Shown here: positions 26,051 to 35,839 of the stretch, piece after piece
Position numbering within the stretch: position 1 is the first letter of the stretch
Layout: each line of letters starts with the position of its first letter
Source: an uncultured Schlesneria sp.
GTDB taxonomy: Bacteria; Planctomycetota; Planctomycetia; Planctomycetales; Planctomycetaceae
NCBI GenBank assembly: GCA_903904835.1
Contig: CAIVEI010000081.1
Coordinates: forward strand, 62,001-126,000
Length of the DNA: 64,000 nt
Direction of reading: 5' to 3'
The notes under the pieces: model-generated
What the model saw: the letters and a program-made list of their open reading frames with translations, nothing else
What the model was told of the DNA's origin: nothing
Databases searched by the model: none
Position numbers and translations under genes: made by a program

Positions 26051-28291
26051 TTAATCGGGAAGGACTCGTTTCAAGTCTTTCATTACTTCACCAGATTTTG
26101 CGACGGGAAGGATCAGTCGTACAAACGACGTTTGACGGTCTGGCTCCAATGGTTGGCGTTCGTGTTGAACCGATGCCAGTGATTGACTGAGCCTTCCAAA
26201 CAAGATTGCCCGGCCGAGTTTAAGCAGATGCGAACAATCTTCTTCGTCTAAGAGTTGATTTGTCAGCCCCGTGTAATGCTCGCCACCTAATTCCGAGTGG
26301 AAGGTAAGAATACGAACGAGTTCCAGCGGATCTCGTGACAAGGGGTCGTAATTTGATTTTTGACGAACAACGTCGGATGAACGTGACCCGAAGCGGTCTG
26401 TCGCCATCGTCAAAATCCCCGTCAAAAAGGGACGCAGTTCTCGCTGAAACACGCCGGGTTGTTCGACCCTCCAGACTTGCTTTGGAGGGAGCGGTAATGG
26501 CTGGGCATCGTCTCGAGACTTCAAATGGCGATAGACTCGGTTCTGATAGACGATCATCCAATCGTCAATCGGTGACGAAAACCGATGTAAGATCGTGCCT
26601 GACAAACTTCCTGTTGGCGAAGCTTTCAAATTGCAGTCAACCAATCCTTCAACGGACTGCACACTTTCGCCAATAAGTTCCTTTGAACTCCATTGAAGGA
26701 GAGGAACCTCCGTCAGTTCTCCGTTGGGCTGCTGCTGATAGTGGGCACCATTTTCAAGCCCTGTTTTACGTAGCATTCCACCAAATGTTGATTCTGGAAC
26801 CCCTTGCCAGATGACGCGAGCCGTTGGCTTCTCGCTTGAACCAGGAATCAGCGACACCGGTTGAATATTGATTGATGTTTGTGAAGTTGTGGGGCTGTAA
26901 AGGTTCACAAAATGCCGACCATGAGCCGAAGACCTCGCGACGTCAACATTGACGATATTCAATTGGTTTGCGCGATAAGAAGTTTGGTTGGACGCTGTGG
27001 CAAATGAGGAGGCAAGCAGCGTGCCGATTGCAGCGAACACAGGAAAAGTGACCCAAGTCAAATGCGGTCTTCTCAGAATTCGGTGAACGATCAAATAATC
27101 GATGGGGCCTATCACAACCAGCAGAGACAAAAGGCAACCCATCACAAACCAGGGTGACGCTCGATGAATCTGCTCGAAATTTTCCTGACCAGCGTGCAAC
27201 TGAGTCGCCAGATCGGTGATGCCAGTTGTACTGAGTTGTGCCCCTTTATTGATCCCCTTTTCGGAAACGTCGGGCCGGCCATCGGAAATTGACAGTCGGG
27301 AACAAAATGCCGACAGGCCCTTCCATTCGCTCAGTGGATTTGTGGTCAGGTCGAGTGCGAGGACGGTGACCGACCCCATTCCAAACGGCGCACGCACGAG
27401 GAAAGGAACTGATCGACTGGCCGCCAGAATTTCGCCGACCTCAAATTTCAGACTCGGTATCGAGAGTGTCGACGTCTGCGGGACCCGAATATTCCTGGCG
27501 GCATACGCCTCGATGCTACCGAATTCACGAACGGTTTCGGGTGTTTCGCCAACTTTAATCGGGGACCAATCCAGCAAACATCGACGGGCGGTCGCGGAGT
27601 CGATTGGTAACGAAATCACGAGACGACCGCCCGAGGCAACCCAATCACGAATCGCGTTTGACCGCGCCTCGGACAACTCGGTCGCGCCCGCGAGCACTAA
27701 TGACGTCAGACCGTCATAAGCCAGTGGATTTGTGGGAAGCTCAGCGGCTTTCACCGTCGTGATTCTAATCCCAGGGCCGGGATTCGTCGTTTTCGTCTCG
27801 AAATCAAAACCTCGCGGTTCGCCCACGGTCACAATCAGCCGAGTCGAAGGCTCCAATGGCGACTTCAACCAGTCTGCTTTATCAGGAATCGCTCGTAATG
27901 TTGCACCACTCACGCCAACCGCGACTTCTCCGTCCAGTCGGCCAACCTTGATTAAACCCTCAAGAAGTTGAGTCCCTTCTTTGACGTCAGTCGGTGCGGA
28001 AATGAAGCTGACGCGATTTCCATCTGGGTCAACGGCCGTCAATTCCATCGAAATGGACTCGGAATCTTGAACTGTTAATGGAACCCAGACTGGAGTCCAT
28101 CTCCCGACAATATAATTGCCGTTCCAGCCAATGACAGGTTTTCCAAGTATCGGAGGCACCTTGTCGGTGGCGAATAGACCGGCATGTGTTCCGAGCGTTG
28201 TGATGCCAACAATGACCGCAATCAGACAACGTCGAACGTAATGACTCAGTTCGATTGGGCGATGACCGTTTGACGCCCCGAAATGGGACAT
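26051..28291 (-). CDS. Large membrane protein associated with an ABC-2 exporter
   Basis: 746 aa from ATG 28291, which has GAGG nine bases upstream and produces an N-terminal signal/anchor (CLIAVIVGITTLGTHAGLF); the open frame to 28384 has no ribosome site. A long extracytoplasmic region includes a glutamine-amidotransferase-like Rossmann section (LVLAGATELSEARSNAIRDWVASGGRLVIS). Two membrane helices near the middle (WFVMGCLLSLLVVIGPIDYLIVH and WVTFPVFAAIGTLLASSF) and a further extracytoplasmic domain follow. This arrangement resembles the GldG/DUF4350-like partners of exporters. It is the first gene of the minus-strand run with the ABC ATPase. Function beyond exporter partnership is not known. 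Confidence 0.72.
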   Translation of the reverse strand: MSHFGASNGHRPIELSHYVRRCLIAVIVGITTLGTHAGLFATDKVPPILGKPVIGWNGNYIVGRWTPVWVPLTVQDSESISMELTAVDPDGNRVSFISAPTDVKEGTQLLEGLIKVGRLDGEVAVGVSGATLRAIPDKADWLKSPLEPSTRLIVTVGEPRGFDFETKTTNPGPGIRITTVKAAELPTNPLAYDGLTSLVLAGATELSEARSNAIRDWVASGGRLVISLPIDSATARRCLLDWSPIKVGETPETVREFGSIEAYAARNIRVPQTSTLSIPSLKFEVGEILAASRSVPFLVRAPFGMGSVTVLALDLTTNPLSEWKGLSAFCSRLSISDGRPDVSEKGINKGAQLSTTGITDLATQLHAGQENFEQIHRASPWFVMGCLLSLLVVIGPIDYLIVHRILRRPHLTWVTFPVFAAIGTLLASSFATASNQTSYRANQLNIVNVDVARSSAHGRHFVNLYSPTTSQTSINIQPVSLIPGSSEKPTARVIWQGVPESTFGGMLRKTGLENGAHYQQQPNGELTEVPLLQWSSKELIGESVQSVEGLVDCNLKASPTGSLSGTILHRFSSPIDDWMIVYQNRVYRHLKSRDDAQPLPLPPKQVWRVEQPGVFQRELRPFLTGILTMATDRFGSRSSDVVRQKSNYDPLSRDPLELVRILTFHSELGGEHYTGLTNQLLDEEDCSHLLKLGRAILFGRLSQSLASVQHERQPLEPDRQTSFVRLILPVAKSGEVMKDLKRVLPD

Positions 28292-28643
28292 GGCAACGAC
28301 CCTCAACGGCGATTCCTTAACCTCAGGAATCGGTGGGCGCGGCAGATCACAGAATTGATGAGACAATCGAAACACCGAAGTCATTAAAGTACGTTGGGCA
28401 CCTTGTCACAACCGGTTTGTGACAGGTCGCACATGATACGCTCCAAGACTCAGAAACGTGAGCGCACGGCGGAGATTCTCGAAAACCGAGGGAATCGACG
28501 GTGGCTCCGTCTGAGAAATTCGTCAAGCTTTTCGTTCTCAATTTCGAGACAAGAACGACGATGATTGGCCAGACTCATTCAAATTCGTAGTGTCACCAAG
28601 AGATTTTTGACCAAGTTCCGAATGGAAATAAAAAAATCTGAAT
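28292..28643. other. Gene-free stretch upstream of the exporter run
   Basis: About 350 bp between the end of the ceramidase-like gene and the start of the large membrane protein gene. I see no convincing gene, RNA or repeat here. The promoter of the exporter run should lie in it, but no clear -35/-10 pair stands out. Small open frames crossing it have no ribosome site and look like chance. Confidence 0.5.
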
Positions 28644-30143
28644 TCAATTCGGCTTCGAACCTACGCTCGTTGATCGAGATTTCGCAGCGTCACGAAGAAG
28701 ACCGAGGGCCGTTTCAACGAGAATCTCTCCACCGCCCGGCTGCAACGCGGAATTGGTCACTTCATAACTTCCTCCTGCGTATGCCGCGCGTGTTGGAATG
28801 TAAACCGTTTCGACACAGTTCGACAGCTCAACGACCATCGTGGTCGTAAAGGGAGACCCCTGTTTAATTGCCAGCCCAAGCTCGACAAATACTTCTCCTG
28901 GAAGGGAGACGATTGCAACGTCTTGTCCGATCGTCATGACATTCACTTCGACAGGAATCGTTTCACCCACACCCGACAGCGACCGGCTCAATCCCCACGT
29001 GATATGTTCGACCGTGCTGGCATAAGGATCACGATGTCGAAACTGGTCGAGCATCAGTTTTTTATGCGCGGTCACATGATCAAGGAATTCGACTTTTTCT
29101 TTTTTTCGAGCCGATTGAAGTATCACGACAGACGACGCGACTTCTTCCTTCGACGCTTCCTGTAAGGGAAGATTTACGACTCTCGATTTCACGACAAGGG
29201 TAGGTTCTTTCACAGCTTTCAGGGTCGGAAGCTGCTGCAATATCGATCCGCCAATCGAATTGCCGATAAAGTCGGCCTTATTCCGTTCTCGACTTTTCGG
29301 ATCGACATGATTGATGTCGCCGCAGGTTCCAGTCGCGAAGATGGAGACCACATTTGAGCCAATCGAATTTCTGAGCGACTGCTCGATAAAATAGGGGTAA
29401 TCGGCACTCCATTTCATTCCACCAACGGTATCGAGGTGCAAAGCGAAATTGCTTAGAACGCATGTCGCCTGCCCCGTCTCGTCACGAATCGTAAGCAGTT
29501 CGATGTCCGGGTCAATCGGTCCTGCAGCACGAACGACATCGGGATTGTCGTGGCTCATCCACGTCCGAACACTGCCGTCGCGCATCACTGACCGGCGATT
29601 GAATGATACGGTAGGTTTTTGTCTGGCAGATCCGTATTCGATGACAGAACGTTTCGCGGACGATTGAGCCTTGATAATCGCCTCGACCGGCCCTGCCACA
29701 AGTTTCTCAATATAACCTGCTCGTAAAGGATCTTTATTCTCTTTACCAAGGTGTAAATACAATTCTTTCATGTAGTCAGGCGCGGTGTGGGAATGCGTCG
29801 CTGTGATCACAATATTCGATACGGGAATGCCAGTCATTTCTGACGCGCGCTTGCGTACTTCGAGAGACAGATCGAGCGCAATTCCGATCAAATCACAAAC
29901 CACGAATGCGGCTTCGACTTGACCATCCTTGAAAACAATGGCTTTTGCTTTCAGAGGATCGATGCTCCCTTCCGCCAGTCGTTCGTGGTAATAGCCTGCC
30001 ATCGGAAAACCGACAGGAGGCGTAATGTCTACCACCGCAACTCCGACTTGGAGGGAGTCGCTCGCGAACGAAATCCGAGTAAAACACAAAACGAAAGCAA
30101 TCATCAAAACGCCAGTAAAGCCTACGAACCTTGCGATTTTCAT
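28644..30143 (-). CDS. Secreted neutral/alkaline ceramidase-like protein
   Basis: 499 aa from ATG 30143 (GAGG six bases upstream), with a signal peptide (VGFTGVLMIAFVLCFTRISFAS). The N-terminal ceramidase motifs are present: VDITPPVGFPMAGYYHER, THSHTAPDY with zinc-type histidines, and FATGTCGDINHVDP, which corresponds to the active-site serine/GD region of neutral ceramidases. The true family cleaves ceramide amide bonds; bacterial relatives in planctomycetes are shorter and often of unproven specificity, so ceramidase-like is as far as I go. The C-terminal immunoglobulin-like domain of full ceramidases appears reduced. The gene stands alone. Confidence 0.82.
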   Translation of the reverse strand: MKIARFVGFTGVLMIAFVLCFTRISFASDSLQVGVAVVDITPPVGFPMAGYYHERLAEGSIDPLKAKAIVFKDGQVEAAFVVCDLIGIALDLSLEVRKRASEMTGIPVSNIVITATHSHTAPDYMKELYLHLGKENKDPLRAGYIEKLVAGPVEAIIKAQSSAKRSVIEYGSARQKPTVSFNRRSVMRDGSVRTWMSHDNPDVVRAAGPIDPDIELLTIRDETGQATCVLSNFALHLDTVGGMKWSADYPYFIEQSLRNSIGSNVVSIFATGTCGDINHVDPKSRERNKADFIGNSIGGSILQQLPTLKAVKEPTLVVKSRVVNLPLQEASKEEVASSVVILQSARKKEKVEFLDHVTAHKKLMLDQFRHRDPYASTVEHITWGLSRSLSGVGETIPVEVNVMTIGQDVAIVSLPGEVFVELGLAIKQGSPFTTTMVVELSNCVETVYIPTRAAYAGGSYEVTNSALQPGGGEILVETALGLLRDAAKSRSTSVGSKPN

Positions 30144-30289
30144 GAGTGCCTCTTTCGACGATGCCCGGTTTCTTTCACACCCAGAACGGTTTTTGATCAA
30201 CGTTTTACGCACGATCACGTCGGCCAGCATCGTTGATTCTGATTTTGCGACAAGTATCGCGAGTTGAGCGCGGTGGTGAAATCGCTCTG

Positions 30290-31615
30290 TCAGGGAAGCT
30301 CTTTCAACCGGATTCGGCGGTACTCCATCTGGCCGCTATCCCCTTCGAGCCCAATCGGGCCACTTGGTGGCAAAGCGAGTGACGCTTCAAGGACTTCGCC
30401 GTTACAAGTGCAGTGGGCAATATTGTCTTTGACGGTCACGACCAGTTCGTTCCAATCCTGTGGACGGTAGTTTTTGAGGTTCTTATACGGACCTGCCAAC
30501 GGGTAATCGCGACATTGCAGTTGAGGTTTCCGAATGAAGACGCCACTGTCAGCGTTGGGTGTTGCACGGAACTCAAGCTTCAGCACGAAATCTTTTGCGA
30601 ATTCACGCGTGGTCCAAAGCTGCTGAACTCGCCGTCCTTCTGCCGGGGTCGAAACGACGACGCGACCGTGCTTGGCAAGATAACGGCCGTCGGTTGTCGT
30701 TATTTTTCCGTCGAAATTTCCTTTCGATTCCATCGTTTTCTGATCGCGAAAACCCCAACCCGTGAAATCTTTACCATTGAACAGGCTTTCAAATCCAGGT
30801 TCTAAATTGAATTCATCGTCTGCCGTCTCAAGGTAATCGAGCGTCGCGAGGATCGGTCGCAGGGCCGCGCCCCACTTAGTGTAACCTGCTTTGTTCGGAT
30901 GCAACAAATCTGGAAATTCCGCTTCCTTTGCATCACCCTGTTCATTGGCGAATAACGGCCAAGTTTCGATCAATGTGACTTGAGAGTCACCTTTTACGGA
31001 AGCCGCGTATAATCGATTAATTTCTTTGATTTTGTCAGCCGGGCGCGACTTTGTGGCAGAGCTTGGAAAGACCTGGCAGAGAATGACGGGCATCTTGGGA
31101 TCATGCTTTTTTAGTTCTGCTAAAATCAGTTTTACATTTCCAGCGATCGTTTCGGGTGCGGCTTTTTCTTCAAGATCGTTGGTCCCCATTAACATGACGA
31201 CGGCAGTCGGATTTAACGCGAGCACATCGTCACGCAATCGAACAAGCATCCCTCGTGTCGTATCACCGCTGATTCCGCGATTCGCGACTTTGACACCTGG
31301 AAAAGTGCCACCGAAGTCGTCTCCCCAACCCTCCGTGATAGAATCGCCAAGGAATACAACCGATTTTTGATCAGCGGTGCCTCGTTTGGACCAGTCGCCC
31401 CGGCGCTTAGCCCAATGACTGCGGAACCAATCGGCGCGCCGAATCGGGCCTGCTCCTGGAAGCCCGTCATCAGTCGCAGGAATCTCAATGTTTGTTTTGG
31501 AGAGATCCTGATTGGCCGACACCGGTGGTGTAAAAACACCGAATCGGTTGTCGGCAAGAACCAACAACAAGACAACAAAAACCAAGGCAAATGGGAGGTG
31601 GGTATGTGGTTTCAT
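30290..31615 (-). CDS. SGNH hydrolase fused to a DUF1080 domain
   Basis: 441 aa from ATG 31615, giving a signal/anchor (FALVFVVLLLVLADNRFG). Residues ~65-250 are an SGNH hydrolase: VFLGDSITEGWG with the nucleophile, NRGISGDTT, MGTNDLE and DLLHPNKAGY. Residues ~260-441 are DUF1080 (3-keto-disaccharide hydrolase / concanavalin-like), running from GFESLFNGKDFTGWGF to GPIGLEGDSGQMEYRRIRLKE. The fusion of an esterase with a carbohydrate-active domain suggests action on acylated glycans outside the cytoplasm. The open frame reaches 31903, but that extension is serine-rich noise overlapping the sufE start. The gene is divergent from sufE; the 181 bp between the two starts must carry both promoters. 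Confidence 0.88.
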   Translation of the reverse strand: MKPHTHLPFALVFVVLLLVLADNRFGVFTPPVSANQDLSKTNIEIPATDDGLPGAGPIRRADWFRSHWAKRRGDWSKRGTADQKSVVFLGDSITEGWGDDFGGTFPGVKVANRGISGDTTRGMLVRLRDDVLALNPTAVVMLMGTNDLEEKAAPETIAGNVKLILAELKKHDPKMPVILCQVFPSSATKSRPADKIKEINRLYAASVKGDSQVTLIETWPLFANEQGDAKEAEFPDLLHPNKAGYTKWGAALRPILATLDYLETADDEFNLEPGFESLFNGKDFTGWGFRDQKTMESKGNFDGKITTTDGRYLAKHGRVVVSTPAEGRRVQQLWTTREFAKDFVLKLEFRATPNADSGVFIRKPQLQCRDYPLAGPYKNLKNYRPQDWNELVVTVKDNIAHCTCNGEVLEASLALPPSGPIGLEGDSGQMEYRRIRLKELP

Positions 31616-31796
31616 CCACGCATCTTGATCAATCAAGTTGAGACTTTCAACCACAACAGACTTGAACTTCGCCGTTTTCTGGTGATCATTAGGCTTGAAA
31701 ACTTGCATTGATGCACTGGAATCACAAATTGCACGATCGGAGCCTGCAAATGTTCTCTGAAAAACTCGGCAATCGTAACGAGAGGACCACGTTCTG

Positions 31797-32234
31797 ATGC
31801 GTCTCAATGAACTGATGGTGGAACTGGATGAATTGGAGCCTGATGAAAAGCTGCAATGGCTCGTTGAGTTCGCGAATGAACTTCCCTCGGTTTCCGCCGA
31901 CAAGCGTGCCGAACCATTTCCGGAAGATTGTCGAATTCAAGAATGTCAAACTCCAGTGTATTTGTGGGTTAAAGTAAACGCTGGAAACGTCTTACTGCAG
32001 GCAGACGTGCCTGCAAAGTCGCCGACGGTTCGCGGACTGGTGGCACTCCTGGTTTGCGGTATGCAGGGCGCGTCTGTGACGGAATGTCTTGATCTTCCGG
32101 ACGATATGGTCGCCCATTTGGGCTTGGCGTCCGTTTTGGGAATGACTCGACAACAGGGGTTTCGGGGTGTCGTCGCGCGAATAAAAAGGGATTTACAGAC
32201 TGCGCAAAATGACGTGGAACAGAAAGAATCTTGA
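31797..32234 (+). CDS. sufE: SufE-family sulfur acceptor
   Basis: 145 aa, the normal length. The ELEPDEKLQWLVEFANELP start, CRIQECQTPVYLWVKV with the active cysteine in the EC-Q context, and the C-terminal GMTRQQGFRGVVARIK segment fit SufE. It accepts persulfide sulfur from a SufS-type cysteine desulfurase and passes it to the SufBCD scaffold for Fe-S cluster assembly in the cytoplasm. No other suf gene is nearby, so it acts with partners encoded elsewhere. The start ATG at 31797 is immediately followed by conserved sequence. Confidence 0.92.
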   Translation: MRLNELMVELDELEPDEKLQWLVEFANELPSVSADKRAEPFPEDCRIQECQTPVYLWVKVNAGNVLLQADVPAKSPTVRGLVALLVCGMQGASVTECLDLPDDMVAHLGLASVLGMTRQQGFRGVVARIKRDLQTAQNDVEQKES

Positions 32235-32290
32235 CAGTTTATGGCGATTCTGCTGTAGCAATCGGCTACACAACTGAGTCTGCGGGCTTG

Positions 32291-32331
32291 ATCTTAGGGA
32301 TTTCTTCCTGTTCTCAAGAAATTCCTAAGAT
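32291..32331. terminator. Hairpin downstream of sufE
   Basis: A 16 bp stem (ATCTTAGGGATTTCTT at 32291-32306, complementary arm 32316-32331, one mismatch) with a 9-base loop. It sits 60 bp after the sufE stop in the ~305 bp gap before the DUF309 gene. No T-run follows, so it may be a transcription barrier or an mRNA 3' end stabiliser rather than a classic intrinsic terminator. Nothing else is recognised in this gap. Confidence 0.5.
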
Positions 32332-32539
32332 TCATCTCCACATTTGTGAATGAATGGTTATTCTGTTCATTGAATCATGGAATATCCACTCGCGATCAGA
32401 GACATCCGAGTTGGCATTGCGTTGGAACACGACTTCTGTGTCGAAGTCGTTCGTGGCAGATTAGATTACAATTCAATCTCTGGATTGTTGTCCGCGCCGC
32501 GCAATAATTGTTGGACACTTTGATGGGGGGATTTTGTTG

Positions 32540-33175
32540 ATGGCTACAGTCGCTAAACAAGCACGAACCGGACGTACGTCCGAAGTTACCGAATCGAAAA
32601 GTCGAATGATGATTACACCCCCGACCGAGGTTGCACCACGTCTTTTGCCCTCAACTGAGCTTCCTGCTTACACTTACGTTCCAGGGACGGATACACCTCA
32701 TCCTTATCGCGATGCCCGTGGTCACAGCTATCAGCGAAAACAGCCTGCTCCGAAAATGTTGACTGCGGCAAACTGGGCTGAGAACCGGCACTACCTGTTG
32801 GCGCTCGATTACTTCAATCACGGCTACTATTGGGAATCGCACGAAGACTGGGAGCGATTGCTCAGAACGACCGGTAACGATTGCACCGTCGGGCGTTTCC
32901 TCAAAGGTTTGGTCAAGCTTTCGGCAGCCGGTGTGAAGGTTCGCGAGAACAGCATTCACGGCGTCCGACGTCATGCGGCATCGGCAGGCGAAGTCTTCGC
33001 CGACGTCGCTGCAGAAGTGGGGACCGAATTCTATTGCGGTCTTGAATTCACCACCCTTCAGTTCGCTGCCGACCGGGCCGCACAGATTTGCTATACCGAC
33101 AAAATCGGTTCACCTCGGCAACCGACCCGAGTCTTTCCGTTTGTCTTGAACACAGAAGTGTTTCAGCTTTCTTGA
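32540..33175 (+). CDS. DUF309 domain protein
   Basis: 211 aa. The start is taken at ATG 32540 after two in-frame TTG codons (32534 and 32537); GGGGGG lies just upstream of all three. The C-terminal ~120 residues are DUF309: [18 protein letters not shown] contains the diagnostic Y-Y-W-E-x-H-E, followed by [17 protein letters not shown]. The family is a small helical bundle with a probable metal or ligand site formed by those acidic and histidine residues; function is unknown. The first ~75 residues are a low-complexity, proline-rich extension not found in short DUF309 proteins. The gene stands alone and ends at a hairpin facing the AAA ATPase gene. Confidence 0.8.
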   Translation: MATVAKQARTGRTSEVTESKSRMMITPPTEVAPRLLPSTELPAYTYVPGTDTPHPYRDARGHSYQRKQPAPKMLTAANWAENRHYLLALDYFNHGYYWESHEDWERLLRTTGNDCTVGRFLKGLVKLSAAGVKVRENSIHGVRRHAASAGEVFADVAAEVGTEFYCGLEFTTLQFAADRAAQICYTDKIGSPRQPTRVFPFVLNTEVFQLS

Positions 33176-33200
33176 TTTGATTCGATTTGACCATTGATTC

Positions 33201-33232
33201 TCAGCCCGGCTTGTTACGATGAGCCGGGCTGA
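33201..33232. terminator. Bidirectional terminator-like hairpin
   Basis: An 11 bp GC-rich stem (TCAGCCCGGCT at 33201-33211, complement at 33222-33232) with a 10-base loop, followed on the plus strand by ATCGTTTCC. It lies between the stops of the convergent DUF309 and AAA ATPase genes and could end transcription from either side. The weak T-runs lower the certainty. Confidence 0.65.
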
Positions 33233-33250
33233 ATCGTTTCCAGGGGTTAA

Positions 33251-35254
33251 TTAACTTCCCCCTAACTTCATCCGACCGATCCGAGACAATCGAGCACTGT
33301 GGACCTGGTGAGGAGCTGTTCTCAAGGACGAAGGAAGCCAGGCAGCGCGTGGAACTTTTTCGTCGGTTGGTTCCTTGAGAATCGGGAGTCGAACTCCCTT
33401 TTGAATCTCTTTATAGCGGTCAAGTTCTGTCGGGTGAACGTAAATTCGCTTGGAAGAAACCAGTTCGCAGATCAGTTCGCACAGAGGCTGACTCATTCCC
33501 GCCCACAACACCGTGTTCGGATTGGACCGGACCGCAAGTCCCTGGTCACCCGTGACCTCCATGTAAGGCTCCATTGCTTCCACAAGTTTCGGAAATAAGA
33601 CATCACCGTCTTTGCGGATGTACTCGACAATTCCCGCCTTCAACTGACCGGCAGTGGCCAATTGAGCCCACGGCGGTAATGGAACGAATTCGTCGTCATC
33701 AGGCAAACGTGTCGTGTCGATCCTCTGTTCCGCTTCCAGCATGGCGGTAACGCGGCTATCTGAAGTCGCTCTTCGACATCGATCTTGTGCCCAATTTCTC
33801 AATGCAAAGATTTTGTCCTCCATGGTTACCGAAAGCGGGACTGTCGTTCGCCAGGCACGTTCCAGTTCCTCTTGCGACAAAACCCGTCCATTCCCGAACG
33901 CGTCGATTAAAGCGGTCACAACGATCTGTTCGAGTTCGGCACCACTGAATCCGTCGGCCCGGCGAGCCAGATCATCAAGATTAAACTGGTCTGTCTTCCA
34001 GCCACGTTTCTTCAGATGAATACCAAGGATATGTTTACGCTCTTCAAAATTCGGAAGGTCGACAAAAAAGAGCTCGTCGAACCGACCACGACGAAGCATT
34101 TCCGGAGGCAGGTTTTCGACCGAGTTCGCTGTCGCCACGACAAAAATGGGTTTCTGGATTTCAGCCATCCAGGTCAAAAAAGTACCGACCAGACGCAACA
34201 TCGTCGCATCCGCTGCCCCGGCGCCGTCCCCTTCAACACCCGCAAATCCCTTTTCAATTTCGTCCAGCCATAAAACCGCAGGCGCGATCGATTCCACCAG
34301 GCTCAAAACGCTTCGCATGTTCTTTTCGGATTCGCCACGTTGTGCACCAAGCAAAGCCGCGATATCCAGACGCATTAATGGAAAACTCAGCAATCGAGCC
34401 GTGGCCCGGGCGGTCAAACTTTTTCCGCAACCCTGAACCCCCAGCAGCAACATCCCTTTGGGAAGCGGAATCCCTTGTTCTCGCGCACGTGGCGAATAGG
34501 CTTCGGCACGTTTCGACATCCAATCTTTCAGTTGATCCAGCCCACCGATATCGTTGACGTTTTCATCGAGATCATAAAACTCTAATAAATCCGAACCTGA
34601 CGCGAGCGTTCTCTTTTCGGAAATCAGCGTGGTGAAGACGTCGTCGTTTAATTCTTTTCGACCACGCAATGCGCGCATCCATGCCTTGCGAGCCTCTTGA
34701 GCTGTCAGCCCCATTACGGCTTTGATCAACCGGTCTTCGTTATCTGCGTTCAGCTCAAGTGCGTCGGCATTACTTCCTCGGATTTCCGCAATCGTTTGAT
34801 CAAATTCTTCGCGCAAGTCTTCATAGGCAGGGAGTGGCAGTTCAATCCGAACAGAATCCTTTTCAAGTTCCAGTGGAACTTTCATGACTGGACCAAACAG
34901 CAGCAGCGTCTTTCGTTGCGCAATCAAATCTGGCAGTAAGTCACGCAACTGCCGCAGCACCACCGGATCGGCCAGATAAGGATGAAAATCCTTGACCAGA
35001 AACAGATGGTCCTCAGGGTATTCATTCAACTGAACCAACAATCGCGCCGCAGACGGTTCTTCGTGCGTGTCACCAGATAACGACGGTTGCAGGCCTCGGG
35101 TGATCGTCCACGTCACCAGACCTCGTTCAATCTCAAGCGCGAGTTCCGCCAGTTCCCGTTCCCAGCGGTCTTCTTCCGCCGTCTTGAGAAACAAGAGTGG
35201 ATAACCTGATTCGATTCGCGAGCGGATGTCATCGAGAACGGCTTCAGTTTTCAT
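33251..35254 (-). CDS. AAA ATPase, Ycf46-like
   Basis: 667 aa from ATG 35254 (the frame's first codon, TTG 35266, sits directly against the ribosome site). The N-terminal ~240 residues are the Ycf46-type domain (LDDIRSRIESGYPLLFLKTAEEDRWERELAELA). The AAA core has Walker A GVQGCGKS, Walker B VLWLDEIEKGF, sensor 1 VVATANSVENLPPEM, and the arginine-finger region RRGRFDELFFVDLP. A C-terminal extension of ~150 residues follows the lid. Ycf46 proteins occur in cyanobacteria, plastids and scattered bacteria and are tied to carbon stress, but the remodelled substrate is unknown. The gene overlaps the end of the FucU/RbsD gene upstream, indicating coupled expression. Confidence 0.82.
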   Translation of the reverse strand: MKTEAVLDDIRSRIESGYPLLFLKTAEEDRWERELAELALEIERGLVTWTITRGLQPSLSGDTHEEPSAARLLVQLNEYPEDHLFLVKDFHPYLADPVVLRQLRDLLPDLIAQRKTLLLFGPVMKVPLELEKDSVRIELPLPAYEDLREEFDQTIAEIRGSNADALELNADNEDRLIKAVMGLTAQEARKAWMRALRGRKELNDDVFTTLISEKRTLASGSDLLEFYDLDENVNDIGGLDQLKDWMSKRAEAYSPRAREQGIPLPKGMLLLGVQGCGKSLTARATARLLSFPLMRLDIAALLGAQRGESEKNMRSVLSLVESIAPAVLWLDEIEKGFAGVEGDGAGAADATMLRLVGTFLTWMAEIQKPIFVVATANSVENLPPEMLRRGRFDELFFVDLPNFEERKHILGIHLKKRGWKTDQFNLDDLARRADGFSGAELEQIVVTALIDAFGNGRVLSQEELERAWRTTVPLSVTMEDKIFALRNWAQDRCRRATSDSRVTAMLEAEQRIDTTRLPDDDEFVPLPPWAQLATAGQLKAGIVEYIRKDGDVLFPKLVEAMEPYMEVTGDQGLAVRSNPNTVLWAGMSQPLCELICELVSSKRIYVHPTELDRYKEIQKGVRLPILKEPTDEKVPRAAWLPSSLRTAPHQVHSARLSRIGRMKLGGS

Positions 35255-35684
35255 GTCCGATGACAACTCCCTTTTTCAAGATCAGATTTGCATAGATTGC
35301 CGTTTCACCCGTCGCAACGATCGCATACGCAGATTTGGCAAAATCATAAAATCGAAATCGCTCAATCGGTCGCAATTCAACTTCTCGCCCTTCGTGATGG
35401 GCAAGGACTCGTCGGTATTCAGTCCAGATCGGCGGATCGATGGCGCTTTCGTTGACCGGCTGCATGACACTCGCAGGATGATCAACAAACCAATCCAGCG
35501 GAAAAAATCGCATGATCGCATCCAGCAATTCAACGACTCCGTGACCGTCCGCACGCACCAACCGGTGAGCACAACTTTCGGCAGGAAAGTTTCCATCAGC
35601 GAGAACGATCTCATCGCCGTGTCCCATTCGCATAAGCGTTGACATCAACTCAGGGGAAATCACCGAAGGAATGTTCTTTAGCAT
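35244..35684 (-). CDS. FucU/RbsD-family sugar mutarotase
   Basis: 146 aa, the usual length. MLKNIPSVISPELMSTLMRMGHGDEIVLADGNFPA is the family hallmark, with the catalytic histidine in GHGDE; the C-terminal AIVATGETAIYANLILKKGV segment matches too. The family interconverts anomers of fucose, ribose or related sugars in the cytoplasm. The sequence is closer to FucU than to RbsD, but no fucose-pathway gene is in sight; a ribokinase gene lies 14 kb away. The stop codon lies 11 bases inside the following AAA ATPase gene, an unusual pairing. Confidence 0.88.
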   Translation of the reverse strand: MLKNIPSVISPELMSTLMRMGHGDEIVLADGNFPAESCAHRLVRADGHGVVELLDAIMRFFPLDWFVDHPASVMQPVNESAIDPPIWTEYRRVLAHHEGREVELRPIERFRFYDFAKSAYAIVATGETAIYANLILKKGVVIGHEN

Positions 35685-35839
35685 GGTCGATCATTGTTAG
35701 AGAAAGCTAGAATGGGCGTAGGATCGTTCGATTGCGAGGCCGGGGGTTTGTTTCCATCAGGGTATCGAAGTGATTCTCCCCGCGCCTAGTTCGAAGAGTC
35801 AGCAAACAGGCAACGCAGTTAAGGTTGGACACTGTCAAT

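Noticed and set aside
31616-31903. N-terminal extension of the SGNH-DUF1080 protein
   Set aside because: It is serine-rich, antisense to the start of sufE, and would place the signal peptide in the interior.
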